Positions 16,207 to 26,213 are shown, counted from the first letter of the stretch. The stretch: 64,000 nt of DNA from CAWIJK01 sp963836375 (GCA_963836375.1 CAWIJK010000004.1:1-64000), one strand, 5' to 3'. The notes: generated by a model not told the origin, from the letters alone. A program made the numbers and translations.

Positions 16207-16892
16207 CGTGACCGCGCCGTTGTGCCAGAAGAGGGTGGCACCCTTTGCTGGCGCACTGGGGCATCCTGTGGGCGTCCAGCACGTCATCGGGGTCCTTTGA
16301 CTAGAACTTTCGTGGAGTGGCCCGAGACGACGAGACTGGAGCTTGACCCCCTCGCTTCTCTATCGTCCCATTCCCGGGAACCCCTGTTCAGTTCGATTAG
16401 CCGCTCTCAACGTTTGAAGTCGGTCCGTGCAACACCGTTGCCGTCGACTTATGAGATGCGCCCTGACCCCTTGAAATCGGTCCAACTCGACAAGATTGGG
16501 ATCCGATCACACCCGCTTTCCCACCATGCTGTTGGTGGAGTTGTTCGGCGTAAGCAGGGCTCCGACGGGGGTTCGAGCATGGTCTCTTTCGTTCCGGAGT
16601 CGGCATCCACCAATGTTCTCTGCACCGCAAGTTCGCTTCGACTCACCCTCGCCTGCCGGATATCCCCAGGTCAGCTGGCCATAAGGGTTCGAACATCGTC
16701 CCATAAGCTCCACATCAAACGTACTGATCAAGGTAACTAGGAGGATGTCGCTTCGTTGGCAAGCCCGCGCTGGAGGGCCAACGCCGGGACCAGCGACCGA
16801 GATCCTGACATCAGGGACCAATAGGGATGATCAGTGGCTCGGTCGTACTGGACGAATGCGTGATTGTTGCATCCGGATAACCGCCGTATCAT
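16207..16892. other. Non-coding stretch
   Basis: Short open frames occur on both strands but lack ribosome sites and resemble no protein family. No IS ends or hairpins were noticed. Confidence 0.4.
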
Positions 16893-17360
16893 ATGGGGAT
16901 GCCTCGAACTGACACTGCGACCCGGGTCATCTCTGCCCCGGTTGCCGATGTCTACTCAGCTCTCGTTGATCCCGAGGCCCTCGTTGCTTGGTTGCCCCCT
17001 GGAGATATGACCGCCACGATCGAGCATTTCGATCCTCGCCCGGGAGGGTCATATCGAATGGTGTTGCGGTATCCCGATCACCCTTCACCGCAGGGCAAGA
17101 CCACGTCGGACACGGATGTCGTGGAGGCAAGATTCGTGGACCTCGTCCCTAACTCACTGGTCGTATGGGCCGTGGACTTCGTCTCGGAAGATCCTGCCTA
17201 CGACAAGCCGATGACCATGAGGTGGGAGGTTACGGCGACTGATGGCGGTGCCTGCGTCGAAATCACGGCGGAAGATGTTCCCGACATTGTTCCAAAAGTG
17301 GACCACGCTGCGGGCATGGCATCGTCGTTGGTGCAGCTCGATGAATACCTTTGCCAGTAG
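16893..17360 (+). CDS. SRPBCC/AHSA1-type START-like domain protein
   Basis: 155-residue soluble protein. It starts ATRVISAPVADVYSALVDPEALVAWLPP, the standard opening of Aha1/SRPBCC domains (strand, helix, then D-P-x-x-L-x-x-W). PGGSYRMVLRY and the final helix (HAAGMASSLVQLDEYL) match the rest of the fold, which forms a deep hydrophobic cavity for a lipid or small ligand. A second ATG two codons downstream could be the start. Monocistronic; ligand unknown. Confidence 0.82.
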   Translation: MGMPRTDTATRVISAPVADVYSALVDPEALVAWLPPGDMTATIEHFDPRPGGSYRMVLRYPDHPSPQGKTTSDTDVVEARFVDLVPNSLVVWAVDFVSEDPAYDKPMTMRWEVTATDGGACVEITAEDVPDIVPKVDHAAGMASSLVQLDEYLCQ

Positions 17361-17539
17361 GGGCATCTGGGTGTCCCCGGCCGCGCTGGGACTAGGTCGC
17401 ACCTTCGGCGATCCCCTGAACTCGTACTGGGGAGTCCGCTAGGTAACCGCTGGTTACGAGCGGTCCCGTCCCGGTTCTGCCGCGCCCGTGCTGAGCGTCT
17501 CCGAGCGCCCCTGCGGATAACGGACAAGAATGGAACGCC

Positions 17540-18883
17540 GTGGACGAGGTGCCCGAAATCCGCTACGCGACTACCAACGACGCCTTACACATTGCCTACC
17601 AAGTGGAAGGGTCTGGTTCGCTGGACTTGCTCGAAACCGGCGACGGAACACTTTTCTCCATAGACGCCACAAGTGAACAACCCCGATGGCAGCAATGGGT
17701 CGATCGTTTGGCCTCTTTCTCCCGGTTCATCCGGTTCGACCTTCGAGGAGTGGGGCTATCCGACCCCCTGGGATCATCAGACCCCCCGACAGTCGAAGAC
17801 TGGGCAGGCGATGCGCTAGCAGTCATGGACACCGTGGGTGTCAACCAAGCGGCCATTCTCGGATGTTCCATGAACGGATTGCTCGCCTTGCTCATGGCCG
17901 CTAGCCATCCAGAACGAGTCCGAGCATTAGTGCTTGTCAACGCGTACGCCCGCATCGTGCAGGACCACGATTACCCGGTCGGCTTTCCTTCTCACGTGGT
18001 CGAGCACTTCATCGAAGAGTTGACCGAGCCGGGGGCAAATGAGACAGACGACCTCCCCGTTATGGCACCGAGCTTGGCCTCCGACGCCGCCTTCGCCTCA
18101 TGGTGGGATCGATCGAGCCACCGGGGAGCAAGCCCAGCGGCGTCGCGAGCCGTCTGGCGAGTAGCAACGGGCACTGATCTGCGATCTGTCCTCCCCTTGA
18201 TAACCATGCCCACGCTCATCGTGCACAGCGCGAGAGACGCCTTTGTCCCCGTTGGTCACGGGCATTACCTGGCTGAGCACATCCCAGACGCACAGTTCGT
18301 TGAGCTCGATACTGCCGACCACGTGCCATGGGCGAGTGAGGCTGATGTGGTAGGCGAGATCGAGGAATTTCTAACGGGAACGCGCACCATCGCACCTTCA
18401 AGTCGGATGCTGGCCACCGTGTTATTCACAGACATCGTCGGTTCTACAGAGCAGGTCAGCAGCCTCGGGGATCGATCTTGGAAGGATGTCCTCGAGAACC
18501 ACGACAGAGCAGTCGAGCGCCAACTCCGCCGTTATGGGGGGCATCTTGTAAAGAAGACTGGTGACGGCGTACTGGCCATATTCGACGGACCCGCCCGAGC
18601 CGTGCAGTGCGCCGGCGCAGTCCGAGAAGCCGTGCAACAACTGGGCCTACAGATCCGAGCGGGCCTCCACACGGGTGAAATTGAACGACGGGGTGAGGAC
18701 GTGTCCGGCATAGCTGTACACCTGGCTCAGCGCGTGCAGGGTCGAGCAGGACCAGGTGAGATCTTCGTATCTCGAACGGTCGTGGACTTAGTTGCTGGAT
18801 CGGACCTCCGCTTCGAAGACAGAGGCGAGTACGAATTGAAAGGCGTTGCCAGCCCCTGGAGACTCTTCTCAGTCAGGGGCTAG
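17540..18883 (+). CDS. Alpha/beta-hydrolase fused to a class III nucleotide cyclase
   Basis: 447 residues from a GTG. The N-terminal 280 residues form an alpha/beta-hydrolase with oxyanion strand IRFDLRGVGLSD, nucleophile elbow GCSMNG (about 108-113), an acid near VHSARDAFVP and His in DTADHVPWA. The C-terminal 160 residues are a class III cyclase domain with metal-binding LFTDIVGST (about 295) and KKTGDGVLAIFDG (about 341), then IRAGLHTGEI and VHLAQRVQG. The hydrolase half may sense a ligand or hydrolyse one and so gate cAMP synthesis. Such fusions are known in mycobacteria and other actinomycetes. No partner gene is adjacent. Confidence 0.87.
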   Translation: MDEVPEIRYATTNDALHIAYQVEGSGSLDLLETGDGTLFSIDATSEQPRWQQWVDRLASFSRFIRFDLRGVGLSDPLGSSDPPTVEDWAGDALAVMDTVGVNQAAILGCSMNGLLALLMAASHPERVRALVLVNAYARIVQDHDYPVGFPSHVVEHFIEELTEPGANETDDLPVMAPSLASDAAFASWWDRSSHRGASPAASRAVWRVATGTDLRSVLPLITMPTLIVHSARDAFVPVGHGHYLAEHIPDAQFVELDTADHVPWASEADVVGEIEEFLTGTRTIAPSSRMLATVLFTDIVGSTEQVSSLGDRSWKDVLENHDRAVERQLRRYGGHLVKKTGDGVLAIFDGPARAVQCAGAVREAVQQLGLQIRAGLHTGEIERRGEDVSGIAVHLAQRVQGRAGPGEIFVSRTVVDLVAGSDLRFEDRGEYELKGVASPWRLFSVRG

Positions 18884-19038
18884 CAACCGTCGGCTGCCCG
18901 GAAACTGCAATTATTGCCTGCGCACACAACGTGCACGACCCGGGGCGGTTACGGGTGTCCCATGCCGCTGGGAGTGAGACGGTCACCCGGTGCCACCGAT
19001 CGACACATGTGGGCGTGTCGACAACCTCCCACGGTGAG

Positions 19039-19587
19039 TCACCCCGGCAGATCGAGGGTCCATACGTAGCCGCGTCCAGTGTGACCCGCAGCGGCAATCT
19101 TTTGAGCCACTTCCGCATGGAGTGTGAACCCCAACTTTTGGGCTACCGACACACTGGCCAGGTTGGCCTGATCCATGCGAAGCATGATCTGTCTTGCCGA
19201 GTCCAAGCAGGTCGATGCGGCGCTGATAACGCTTCGGGCGGCCAGAGTCGCCACGCCTCGGCGGGTCTGGCTAGTGCGCACCCAATAGCTGGTCTCAAAC
19301 TTGCCGGGGTCCTCAGTTCGGTGCAGTCCGACCCCTCCCATGACGTCATCCGACTCGGAATCAAAGATCGTATAATCCCAACCTCGGTCTGCGTGGAAGT
19401 CCAGCTCACCTCGGCGGAGGACTTCCTGTAGTCCGCCGAGAGCTGGCACCTCCTGTGCCCAGTCCATCCATTGCTCCAGTTCGGCCAAACTCTCCTCGAT
19501 GGCGATGAGCAACGCTTCAGCAAAGGCCGGACTCCAGCGTCGAAGTTGCACCGATCCGTTTGTCAGCACCTCGGGGAACGCTGCCAT
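19039..19587 (-). CDS. GNAT family N-acetyltransferase (RimJ/RimL-like)
   Basis: 182 residues from an ATG in front of FPEVLTNGSVQLRRW, the usual opening of RimL-type acetyltransferases; an ATG at 19671 would add 28 residues without family similarity. Motif A for acetyl-CoA binding lies around TSQTRRGVATLAARSVISAA, followed by LRMDQANLASVSVAQKLGF, the motif B helix. YTIFDSESDDVMGGVGLHR is the beta-strand pair before it. Probably acetylates a protein N-terminus or a small amine. It is convergent with the hydrolase-cyclase gene. Confidence 0.82.
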   Translation of the reverse strand: MAAFPEVLTNGSVQLRRWSPAFAEALLIAIEESLAELEQWMDWAQEVPALGGLQEVLRRGELDFHADRGWDYTIFDSESDDVMGGVGLHRTEDPGKFETSYWVRTSQTRRGVATLAARSVISAASTCLDSARQIMLRMDQANLASVSVAQKLGFTLHAEVAQKIAAAGHTGRGYVWTLDLPG

Positions 19588-19699
19588 CTGGACATCATGG
19601 CATCCTGATCCGGTAGTGCCCCAGATCAGCGGGAGTGAGGCGCTTTGGTTGTCGTCCCCTTCTTGCAACATCTCGGGGACGCTCGCCCGTCGGGCTCGG

Positions 19700-20227
19700 C
19701 TAGGACGACTTCGAGTCGATGTAGTTCCTATAGAGCTCGAGTGGCCATTTGCGGTCGGGCTTCACGGCATCAGCCTCTACCAGTTCAACGCTGACCCGGT
19801 CGTAGTCGTAGCAGTTGAGTTCGTAGAGATTTCCCCATGGGTCGGCGAGGTCGAACGCCCAGCACATGTCGTAGTCCACGAGATCGGCGAGAACGAGAGG
19901 TTCGCCGCGTGAATTATCGATTCCGCGGGGAAGGGAGCGGGCGAACATAATGAAGCTGTCAGCGTCGACGGTGAAGGCGACACCGGTCTGCTGTGGAACC
20001 ATCGGGTGTTCCGCACTTGCCTCGAACAGCGCGAGCATCGTCTGGCCACCGTCGGCTGAGATCTGAAGTGGACCGCCCTCGAAACCTGTCGCCCAGAAGT
20101 CGAAGGAATCGACAGGCTCGAACCCGAGATGCTCAGAATACCAACGGGCGGCTTTGGCTCGATCCGGCACACGAATATGGACATGATCCAGCCGCCCCAT
20201 CTTGAAGGCTGATCGCTCTGGCCGCAT
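19700..20227 (-). CDS. VOC (glyoxalase/bleomycin-resistance) superfamily protein
   Basis: 175 residues. The start GRLDHVHIRVPDRAKAARWY and SEHLGFEPV are the first beta-alpha-beta unit of a vicinal-oxygen-chelate domain; LADPWGNLYELNCYDY is the typical closing segment with a metal-binding Glu. The His in DHVHI, the His/Gln near the middle and this Glu could bind a divalent metal. The start may be the second ATG (20200). The protein could be a dioxygenase, isomerase or resistance protein; nothing nearby narrows it. Confidence 0.8.
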   Translation of the reverse strand: MRPERSAFKMGRLDHVHIRVPDRAKAARWYSEHLGFEPVDSFDFWATGFEGGPLQISADGGQTMLALFEASAEHPMVPQQTGVAFTVDADSFIMFARSLPRGIDNSRGEPLVLADLVDYDMCWAFDLADPWGNLYELNCYDYDRVSVELVEADAVKPDRKWPLELYRNYIDSKSS

Positions 20228-20390
20228 AGCCGCAGCTTAGACAATCGGCCGAAGACGTCGGCGGGACATCGTCGGACTGGCTGACACCGGGACTGCTCCG
20301 CTGCCAGGAGTCGGTTGTCACCCTGGCGGGCTGACCCATGTCCCTGGCCGCCGGTTCGGTGGGACCGGATTCGACGGGTGGCTTCCGCCC

Positions 20391-20915
20391 TTAGACCTTG
20401 TAGAACCGGGCGCTCACGAAGACCCTGTTTTTGAGTCCGGCTCCGAACGGCCTCAGAGTGATCCCCCATGCGCCCCGATCGATATGCACGTCGGCCCAGA
20501 AAGTCATCGAGTCGGCTGCGACGCGGAGATAGGCTGACACAGGGAGCGGTCTCGTCTCTCCATGAAGCGCGAGACTGCCGTCCAGGTCAATTGTCCCCGG
20601 TCCGACCAGACGGCCGCTCGTCGCCTCGTAAATGATGGTGGCAAACGTTTCGACCTCGAGCAAGTCGGCCGCCCGCAGCTGGACGTCCTGCTTATTGTTC
20701 TTGGTATCGACCGATGCCGCGTCAATGACGAGCGTTCCGCTAATGCGGCCGTCGGCGGCAACGGTTCCCGCTCCTTCGAGCGCCCGAAACGTCCCCTTCG
20801 TCGGGATCACCCAGAGGGTCTTGGTGTGGAATTCGATCGTTGTCCGATCAGGGTCAAGCTCCCAGTTACCAGCGAAGTCACTCAGGTCGAGGGCGTTCTG
20901 GCTCGGAGGTGTCAC
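20391..20915 (-). CDS. YceI-like domain protein
   Basis: 174 residues without a signal peptide. NWELDPDRTTIEFHTKTLWVIPTKGTF opens the domain, and SGTLVIDAASVDTKNNKQD and ATIIYEATS are the core strands of the lipocalin-like YceI barrel, which binds isoprenoid or other lipid-like molecules. In YceI proteins of this cytoplasmic type, common in actinomycetes, the domain is used without secretion. Ends with a basic RVFVSARFYKV strand. Lies alone between non-coding stretches. Confidence 0.85.
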   Translation of the reverse strand: MTPPSQNALDLSDFAGNWELDPDRTTIEFHTKTLWVIPTKGTFRALEGAGTVAADGRISGTLVIDAASVDTKNNKQDVQLRAADLLEVETFATIIYEATSGRLVGPGTIDLDGSLALHGETRPLPVSAYLRVAADSMTFWADVHIDRGAWGITLRPFGAGLKNRVFVSARFYKV

Positions 20916-21388
20916 CGTATTTCCTAAGTAAGGTTGACGACGACCTCATCTCACCAGACGCGAGGTCCGACCACCAGGGGCAGCTCGAGGGCATTCCATT
21001 TATGCGCATCGACCAGGGTTGCGAGAGGGGTCGGGCTCGAACGTCGGGATGGGGTGACATTCCGCCATGGCAGAGCCCTTACATCGACCATTCTGAAATT
21101 TCGGATCTCCGGATGGAAGGAGGTCCGGCCGTTCTTCTCTTTCACAACTGCTCGTAGGCGGATGATCTGGTTGGTCGCGGTTGAGGTCATCCGGGTCTGA
21201 GTTCCGGCACGCCCCGACGTGGCCGGAGCCTCCGGACCCGTTCTCGCAGCCAATTCCTCGCTGAACGATCCACGCTGAGCAGTCCATTACGCCCTAGGGT
21301 CAGCCCTCACCATCCTCTCCGGCAGACACGTGGCGAGTCTTCGTAGGTCGATGAACGCGACTGTCATCTCCAGCGCTCAAGAGCCTGC
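20916..21388. other. Non-coding stretch
   Basis: No ORF here resembles a known protein; the open frames on the minus strand near 20951-21287 lack a ribosome site and family similarity. Confidence 0.4.
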
Positions 21389-21703
21389 TCACACAAGGAA
21401 TTGATAGAGCGGGTTGAGCAGCGCTGCGCCGTTTCCCTCAGCGAGCACGGTCCCCTCGACGTGGACCCTCGCTCCAGGCACCATCCCTGGGATGATCCGG
21501 CGTCCGATCCAGCGGAGGGTGAGCTCGCCGGTCCCGTCGTCGATGACGGCCTCGTACGCGACCTTGAGCCCATGGCCCCGCCCGGTGGCCGAGCGAACAA
21601 CCCCGTCCAGTACGGCCCGCTGACGGGGCCCGGCGGCCGCCACCGTGCGGGCGACCGGACGCCCACCCCACTCGACAGGACCCACAGGGGGCCGCCCGGT
21701 CAT
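21389..21703 (-). CDS. OB-fold nucleic-acid-binding domain protein
   Basis: 104 residues. VLDGVVRSATGR, YEAVIDDGTGELTLRWIGRRIIPGMVPGARVHVEGTV and NPLYQF follow the five-strand pattern of the small OB-fold proteins found in actinomycetes, distantly related to the tRNA-anticodon/SSB type. The conserved W-x-G-R-R and G-x-x-P-G-x turns are present. It probably binds RNA or ssDNA. It lies 19 bp downstream of kdpC on the same strand and may be co-transcribed with the potassium-pump genes, as OB-fold proteins often sit near potassium-transport genes in this phylum. Confidence 0.7.
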   Translation of the reverse strand: MTGRPPVGPVEWGGRPVARTVAAAGPRQRAVLDGVVRSATGRGHGLKVAYEAVIDDGTGELTLRWIGRRIIPGMVPGARVHVEGTVLAEGNGAALLNPLYQFLV

Positions 21704-21722
21704 GGGGACGCCGTCGAGTGGG

Positions 21723-22382
21723 TCAGTGTGAGGGGCCTTCGAGCTTGGCGAGGGCTTCGTTGAGCTGGAGCACGTTGAGGTACGGCGAGCCCAAGAAGCC
21801 CAGCTGCATGCCGTGGGTCTGCTGGCTGATCAGACTCCGCAGGGCCGATGCGGAGATCCCGGTCGCCCGCGACACCATGGGAATCTCGGCGATGGCGTCC
21901 TGAGGGGCGATGTCGGGGTCGAGCCCGCTCCCCGAGGTGGTGACGAGGTCGGGTGTGGGGTTGACCCCCCTAGCCTTCCAATAGGAGACCAGGGCCTGGG
22001 TGTTCTGCAACAGGGTCTTCGATCGAGGTCCGAGGTTGGTAGCCGAAGACTCGCCTGGGTTCAAGACGGCGGGCTTGCCGGGGATGTTGTTGGCCTCGAA
22101 CGGATTGTCCCCCCCGGCGGCGACCGGATTCGCCGAGCCGGCGTACGGACCCACGGCATCGGGTCGGCCCTGGAACACGCAGCTGCCGAGCGGGTGGCCC
22201 GGGCACCTCGTCTGGGACCAATTCTGCCCGATGAGCGTCGACCCGTTCGCTGTGATGGAGCCGTCGGCCTGACCCCTGAAGAAGGCCTGGGCGATCCCCG
22301 TGCCGGCGAACGCGTACAGGAAACCGAAGAAGACCGTGAAGACCACCACGGTGACGATGGAGCGACGGATGTTTGTGATCAT
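21723..22382 (-). CDS. kdpC: K+-transporting ATPase subunit KdpC
   Basis: 219-residue inner-membrane subunit. One N-terminal transmembrane helix (SIVTVVVFTVFFGFLYAFAGTGIAQ) is followed by a periplasmic domain with GQADGSITANGSTLIGQNW, FQGRPDA, NLGPRSKTL and DLVTTSGSGLDPDIAPQDA, all classic KdpC motifs. It stabilises the KdpFABC complex and raises its affinity. Located 13 bp after kdpB, last of the pump genes. Confidence 0.96.
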   Translation of the reverse strand: MITNIRRSIVTVVVFTVFFGFLYAFAGTGIAQAFFRGQADGSITANGSTLIGQNWSQTRCPGHPLGSCVFQGRPDAVGPYAGSANPVAAGGDNPFEANNIPGKPAVLNPGESSATNLGPRSKTLLQNTQALVSYWKARGVNPTPDLVTTSGSGLDPDIAPQDAIAEIPMVSRATGISASALRSLISQQTHGMQLGFLGSPYLNVLQLNEALAKLEGPSH

Positions 22383-22395
22383 GGGTGCTCGCCGA

Positions 22396-24516
22396 TCAGT
22401 AGGCGTGGAGTGCGACCAGGATGAGGTCGATGAGCTTGATGAAGATGAAGGGGACGATGATGCCGCCGACGCCGTAGATCAGCACGTTGCGGCGCAGGAT
22501 CGCCGAAGCGGATGCCGGCCGGAACCTGACCCCCCGCAGTGCCAGAGGGATGAGGGCCACGATCACCAGGGCGTTGAAGATCACCGCGGAGAGGACAGCG
22601 CTCTGTGGGCTGTGCAACTTCATGATGTTGAGCGCGTTCAGCTGCGGGTAGGTGGTTACGAACAGAGCAGGGATGATGGCGAAGTATTTGGCCACATCGT
22701 TGGCGATCGAGAACGTGGTGAGCGATCCCCGGGTGATCAGCAGCTGCTTGCCGATCTCGACCACGTCGATGAGCTTGGTCGGGTTGGAGTCGAGGTCCAC
22801 CATGTTCCCGGCCTCTTTGGCCGCCGTGGTGCCGGTGTTCATGGCCACGCCGACATCGGCCTGGGCCAGGGCAGGGGCGTCGTTGGTCCCGTCCCCGGTC
22901 ATGGCGACGAGCTTGCCCCCCTCCTGCTCGGACTTGATCAGCTCCATCTTGGTCTCGGGGGTGGCCTCGGCCAGGTAGTCGTCGACACCGGCCTCCTGGG
23001 CGATGGCCGCCGCCGTCAGGGGGTTGTCGCCCGTGATCATGACGGTGCGGATGCCCATGGCCCGCATCTCGGCGAACTTCTCCTGGATGCCGGTCTTGAC
23101 CACGTCCTTGAGCTCGATCACCCCGAGGATCACCGGCCCTTCGGCCACCACCAAGGGGGTCGAGCCTGCACGGGCGATCCGATCGACGATCTCGTCGAGA
23201 CCGGCGGGCACCGAGCCACCCTGCTCGACACTCCAAGCCTTGACCGATTCGGCTGCCCCCTTGCGGATCTCCCGGCCGTCGACGTCGAGTCCCGACATCC
23301 GCGTCGTCGCCGTAAAGGGCACGAAGGTGTGCTCGCCCGTGAGCTCGCGCTCGCGGATCCCGAACTTCTGCTTGGCCAAGACAACGATCGAGCGACCCTC
23401 TGGGGTCTCGTCGGCCAGCGAGGCCAGCTGGGCGGCGTCCGCCACCTCCTCCTCGCTGTGCCCCGCGGCCGGGTAGAAGGCCGAGGCCTGCCGATTCCCG
23501 AGGGTAATCGTGCCGGTCTTGTCGAGCAGGAGCGTCTGGACGTCCCCGGCGGCCTCGACCGCCCGGCCGCTCATGGCCAGCACGTTGCGCTGGACCAGGC
23601 GGTCCATCCCGGCGATACCGATGGCCGAGAGCAGGGCTCCGATGGTGGTCGGGATCAGGCACACGAGCAATGAGACGAGGATGACGACCGAGACCGTTGC
23701 GCCCGAGTAGTGGCCGAAGGCCTGCAGTGTCACCACGACGGGTATGAACACGATCGTGAGCACCGCGAGGAGGATGGTCAGGGCGATCTCGTTCGGCGTC
23801 CTCTGCCGGTTGGCCCCCTCCACCAAGGTGATCATCCGGTCCAAGAAGGTCTGTCCCCGCTCGGCAGTGATGCGGACCACGATGCGGTCGGAGAGCACCT
23901 TGGTGCCCCCGGTGACCGCCGAGCGGTCGCCACCCGACTCGCGGATCACCGGTGCCGACTCCCCGGTTATGGCCGACTCGTCCACCGACGCCACACCCTC
24001 GACGATCTCGCCGTCAGAGGGGATGGCGTCGTTGGCCTCGCAGACCACCAGGTCGCCCTTCTGGAGCTCGGCTGCCGCCACCCGCTCCTCGGTGCCGTCG
24101 GGCCGCAGCCGCCGGGCCTCGGTCTCCGAGCGCATCCGGCGCAGGGTGTCGGCCTGGGCCTTGCCCCGGCCCTCGGCCATGGCCTCGGCGAAGTTGGCGA
24201 AAATGACGGTGAGGAACAGCCAGATGGTGATGGACCAGTCGAAGACGGTCGGTTGGTGGACGGACTCGATGAGAGTGATGACCGTGCCGACGAGCACGAC
24301 GAACATCACCGGGTTCTTGATCTGGACCCTGGGGTCGAGCTTTTTGAAGGCTCCGACGAGGGCGACGCGGAGGATCTCGGGGTCGAACAACCCCCGGGCC
24401 TCGGCGACCCCGTGGGCCTGGGTGGCCGGTGCCGTCGGGAGGGAGTCGTCCAGAGCCGTCCCGCCACCCGTCGCCGGGGTACCGGTTGCGTCGTTCATGT
24501 TTGTTGGCTCCGTCAT
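22396..24516 (-). CDS. kdpB: K+-transporting P-type ATPase subunit KdpB
   Basis: 706 residues, normal for the catalytic subunit of the high-affinity potassium pump. The phosphorylation site LLLDKTGTITLG (Asp near 332), the actuator-loop ITGESAPV, the TGDN segment in IRTVMITGDNPLTAAAI and the hinge MTGDGTNDAPALAQADVG are all intact. Four N-terminal and three C-terminal membrane segments are visible. The ATG overlaps the kdpA stop by one base (TAATG), so translation is coupled. Confidence 0.97.
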   Translation of the reverse strand: MTEPTNMNDATGTPATGGGTALDDSLPTAPATQAHGVAEARGLFDPEILRVALVGAFKKLDPRVQIKNPVMFVVLVGTVITLIESVHQPTVFDWSITIWLFLTVIFANFAEAMAEGRGKAQADTLRRMRSETEARRLRPDGTEERVAAAELQKGDLVVCEANDAIPSDGEIVEGVASVDESAITGESAPVIRESGGDRSAVTGGTKVLSDRIVVRITAERGQTFLDRMITLVEGANRQRTPNEIALTILLAVLTIVFIPVVVTLQAFGHYSGATVSVVILVSLLVCLIPTTIGALLSAIGIAGMDRLVQRNVLAMSGRAVEAAGDVQTLLLDKTGTITLGNRQASAFYPAAGHSEEEVADAAQLASLADETPEGRSIVVLAKQKFGIRERELTGEHTFVPFTATTRMSGLDVDGREIRKGAAESVKAWSVEQGGSVPAGLDEIVDRIARAGSTPLVVAEGPVILGVIELKDVVKTGIQEKFAEMRAMGIRTVMITGDNPLTAAAIAQEAGVDDYLAEATPETKMELIKSEQEGGKLVAMTGDGTNDAPALAQADVGVAMNTGTTAAKEAGNMVDLDSNPTKLIDVVEIGKQLLITRGSLTTFSIANDVAKYFAIIPALFVTTYPQLNALNIMKLHSPQSAVLSAVIFNALVIVALIPLALRGVRFRPASASAILRRNVLIYGVGGIIVPFIFIKLIDLILVALHAY

Positions 24517-26207
24517 TAGAAGAACTGCCCGTGGCTGAGCTGCTCGACGATGGGGCCGAGCGCGACGGCGGGGAAGAATGTGAGACCGCCAATGATGATG
24601 ATGACGCCGATGGTCAGCCCGACGAACATGCCGTTATCCGTGCGGAACGTCCCGAGTGAGGTGGGCACGACGTTCTTAGCGGCCAGGACCCCTCCGAGCG
24701 CCAGGGCCGGGATCATCACCCCGAAACGGCCGATCAACATGTCGACGGCGCCGACGATGTTGTAGAAAACGGTGTTGCCGGTCAGGCCGGCCATGGCCGA
24801 CCCGTTGTTGTTGCCTTGCGAGGTCAAGGCGTAGAGGATCTCGGTGAAGCCGTGGGGACCCGAGTTGAGCGGGCCCGCCCGCCCGGCGTGGATCGACACG
24901 GCGATGGCCGTGAAGATGAGCACGCTGATGGGCATCACGAGTGCCGCCAGACCGGCGAGTTTGACCTCCCGGGCCTGGATCTTCTTGCCCAGGTACTCGG
25001 GCGTTCGCCCGATCATGAGGCCGCCGATGAACACGGCGATGACGGCGTAGATCAGGATCGTATAGAGGCCGCTCCCGGTTCCACCAGGAGTGACCTCTCC
25101 GAGCATCATGCCGGTGAGTGGCCCCATGCCACCGATTGGGGTGTATGAGTCGGTGGCACTGTCCACGGCACCATCGGACGTCTGCGTCATGGAGATGTTG
25201 AACAGCGCGCTCGTCGTGTCGCCGAAGCGCACTTCCTTGCCCTCGGTGTTGCCGGTGTTGGTCTGGTGCACGCCAGCGGCGACAACCGCGGGGTTGCCCT
25301 GGTGCTCGGCGTAAGCGGTGAAGCCCACCCACACCCCGAAGATGAGGATCATGGCAGTCAGCAGGGCGGCACCGTGTCGGATGCTCCCCACCATCTTGCC
25401 GAAGGTGTAGGTGAGCGCGAAAGGGATCGACAGGGTGAGCCAGATGTAGATGAAGTTCGTGATCCCGGTCGGATTCTCGAGCGGGTGGGCCAGGTCGACA
25501 TTGAAGAAGCCGCCGCCGTTGGTCCCGAGCTGCATGATCGGCCCCATGAAGGCGGCTGGTCCGCGGGCGACGGTCTGGGTGACGCCGCTCAGCGAGTTGT
25601 GGACCGTCACCGGCCCGGCGAGGGTCTGGACCGCACCTTGGGCCACCATCACGATCCCCATCACGAACGCGATCGGGAGCAGGATGTAGAGGCAGCAGCG
25701 GGTGATGTCCACCCAGAAGTTCCCGATGGTCGGAGAGTTCTTGCGTGAGAAGCCCCTGGTCACGGCGATGGCCACGGAGATCCCCACGGCGGCGCTCACG
25801 AACTGCTGCACGGTGAGCACGCCAATCTGGGAGAAGTACGACATGGTCGTCTCGCCGCCGTAGTTCTGCCAGTTGGTGTTGGTCATGAATGAGACGATCG
25901 TGTTGAAGCTGAGCGCCGGTGTCACCTGCCCGAAGTGCTGCGGGTTGAGCGGCAGCGACCCCTGAATCCTCATCAGGAAATAACCGACGACGAGGAACAC
26001 CCCGGAGAAGATGACGGTGGAGCCGGCGTAGCGCTTCCAGGACTGCTCTTTGTCGGGGCTGGTGCCGAGCAGTCGGTAGAAGGGGCGCTCCGCCCAGGCC
26101 AGGTAAGTGACGCGGCCGTCGAAGACGGCGGCCATGTACGAGCCCAGGTATCGCCAGGCGAGGCCCAGCGTGACGATCAGGGCGACGATGGTCCAGAAGA
26201 AGCCCAC
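24516..26207 (-). CDS. kdpA: K+-transporting ATPase subunit KdpA
   Basis: 563-residue channel-like subunit of the SKT superfamily that provides the potassium pathway. Four selectivity-loop regions are present, including SFMTNTNWQNYGGE, MQLGTNGGGFFNVDLAHPLENPTG and ALTSQGNNNGSAMAG, each carrying the T-N-x-x-G-type signature. The GTG start (MGFFWTIVALIV) is 6 bp after the kdpF stop. Confidence 0.96.
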   Translation of the reverse strand: MGFFWTIVALIVTLGLAWRYLGSYMAAVFDGRVTYLAWAERPFYRLLGTSPDKEQSWKRYAGSTVIFSGVFLVVGYFLMRIQGSLPLNPQHFGQVTPALSFNTIVSFMTNTNWQNYGGETTMSYFSQIGVLTVQQFVSAAVGISVAIAVTRGFSRKNSPTIGNFWVDITRCCLYILLPIAFVMGIVMVAQGAVQTLAGPVTVHNSLSGVTQTVARGPAAFMGPIMQLGTNGGGFFNVDLAHPLENPTGITNFIYIWLTLSIPFALTYTFGKMVGSIRHGAALLTAMILIFGVWVGFTAYAEHQGNPAVVAAGVHQTNTGNTEGKEVRFGDTTSALFNISMTQTSDGAVDSATDSYTPIGGMGPLTGMMLGEVTPGGTGSGLYTILIYAVIAVFIGGLMIGRTPEYLGKKIQAREVKLAGLAALVMPISVLIFTAIAVSIHAGRAGPLNSGPHGFTEILYALTSQGNNNGSAMAGLTGNTVFYNIVGAVDMLIGRFGVMIPALALGGVLAAKNVVPTSLGTFRTDNGMFVGLTIGVIIIIGGLTFFPAVALGPIVEQLSHGQFF

Positions 26208-26213
26208 GTCAGA

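Noticed and set aside
16222..16740. 172-codon plus-strand ORF
   Set aside because: No ribosome site, irregular composition and no family resemblance.
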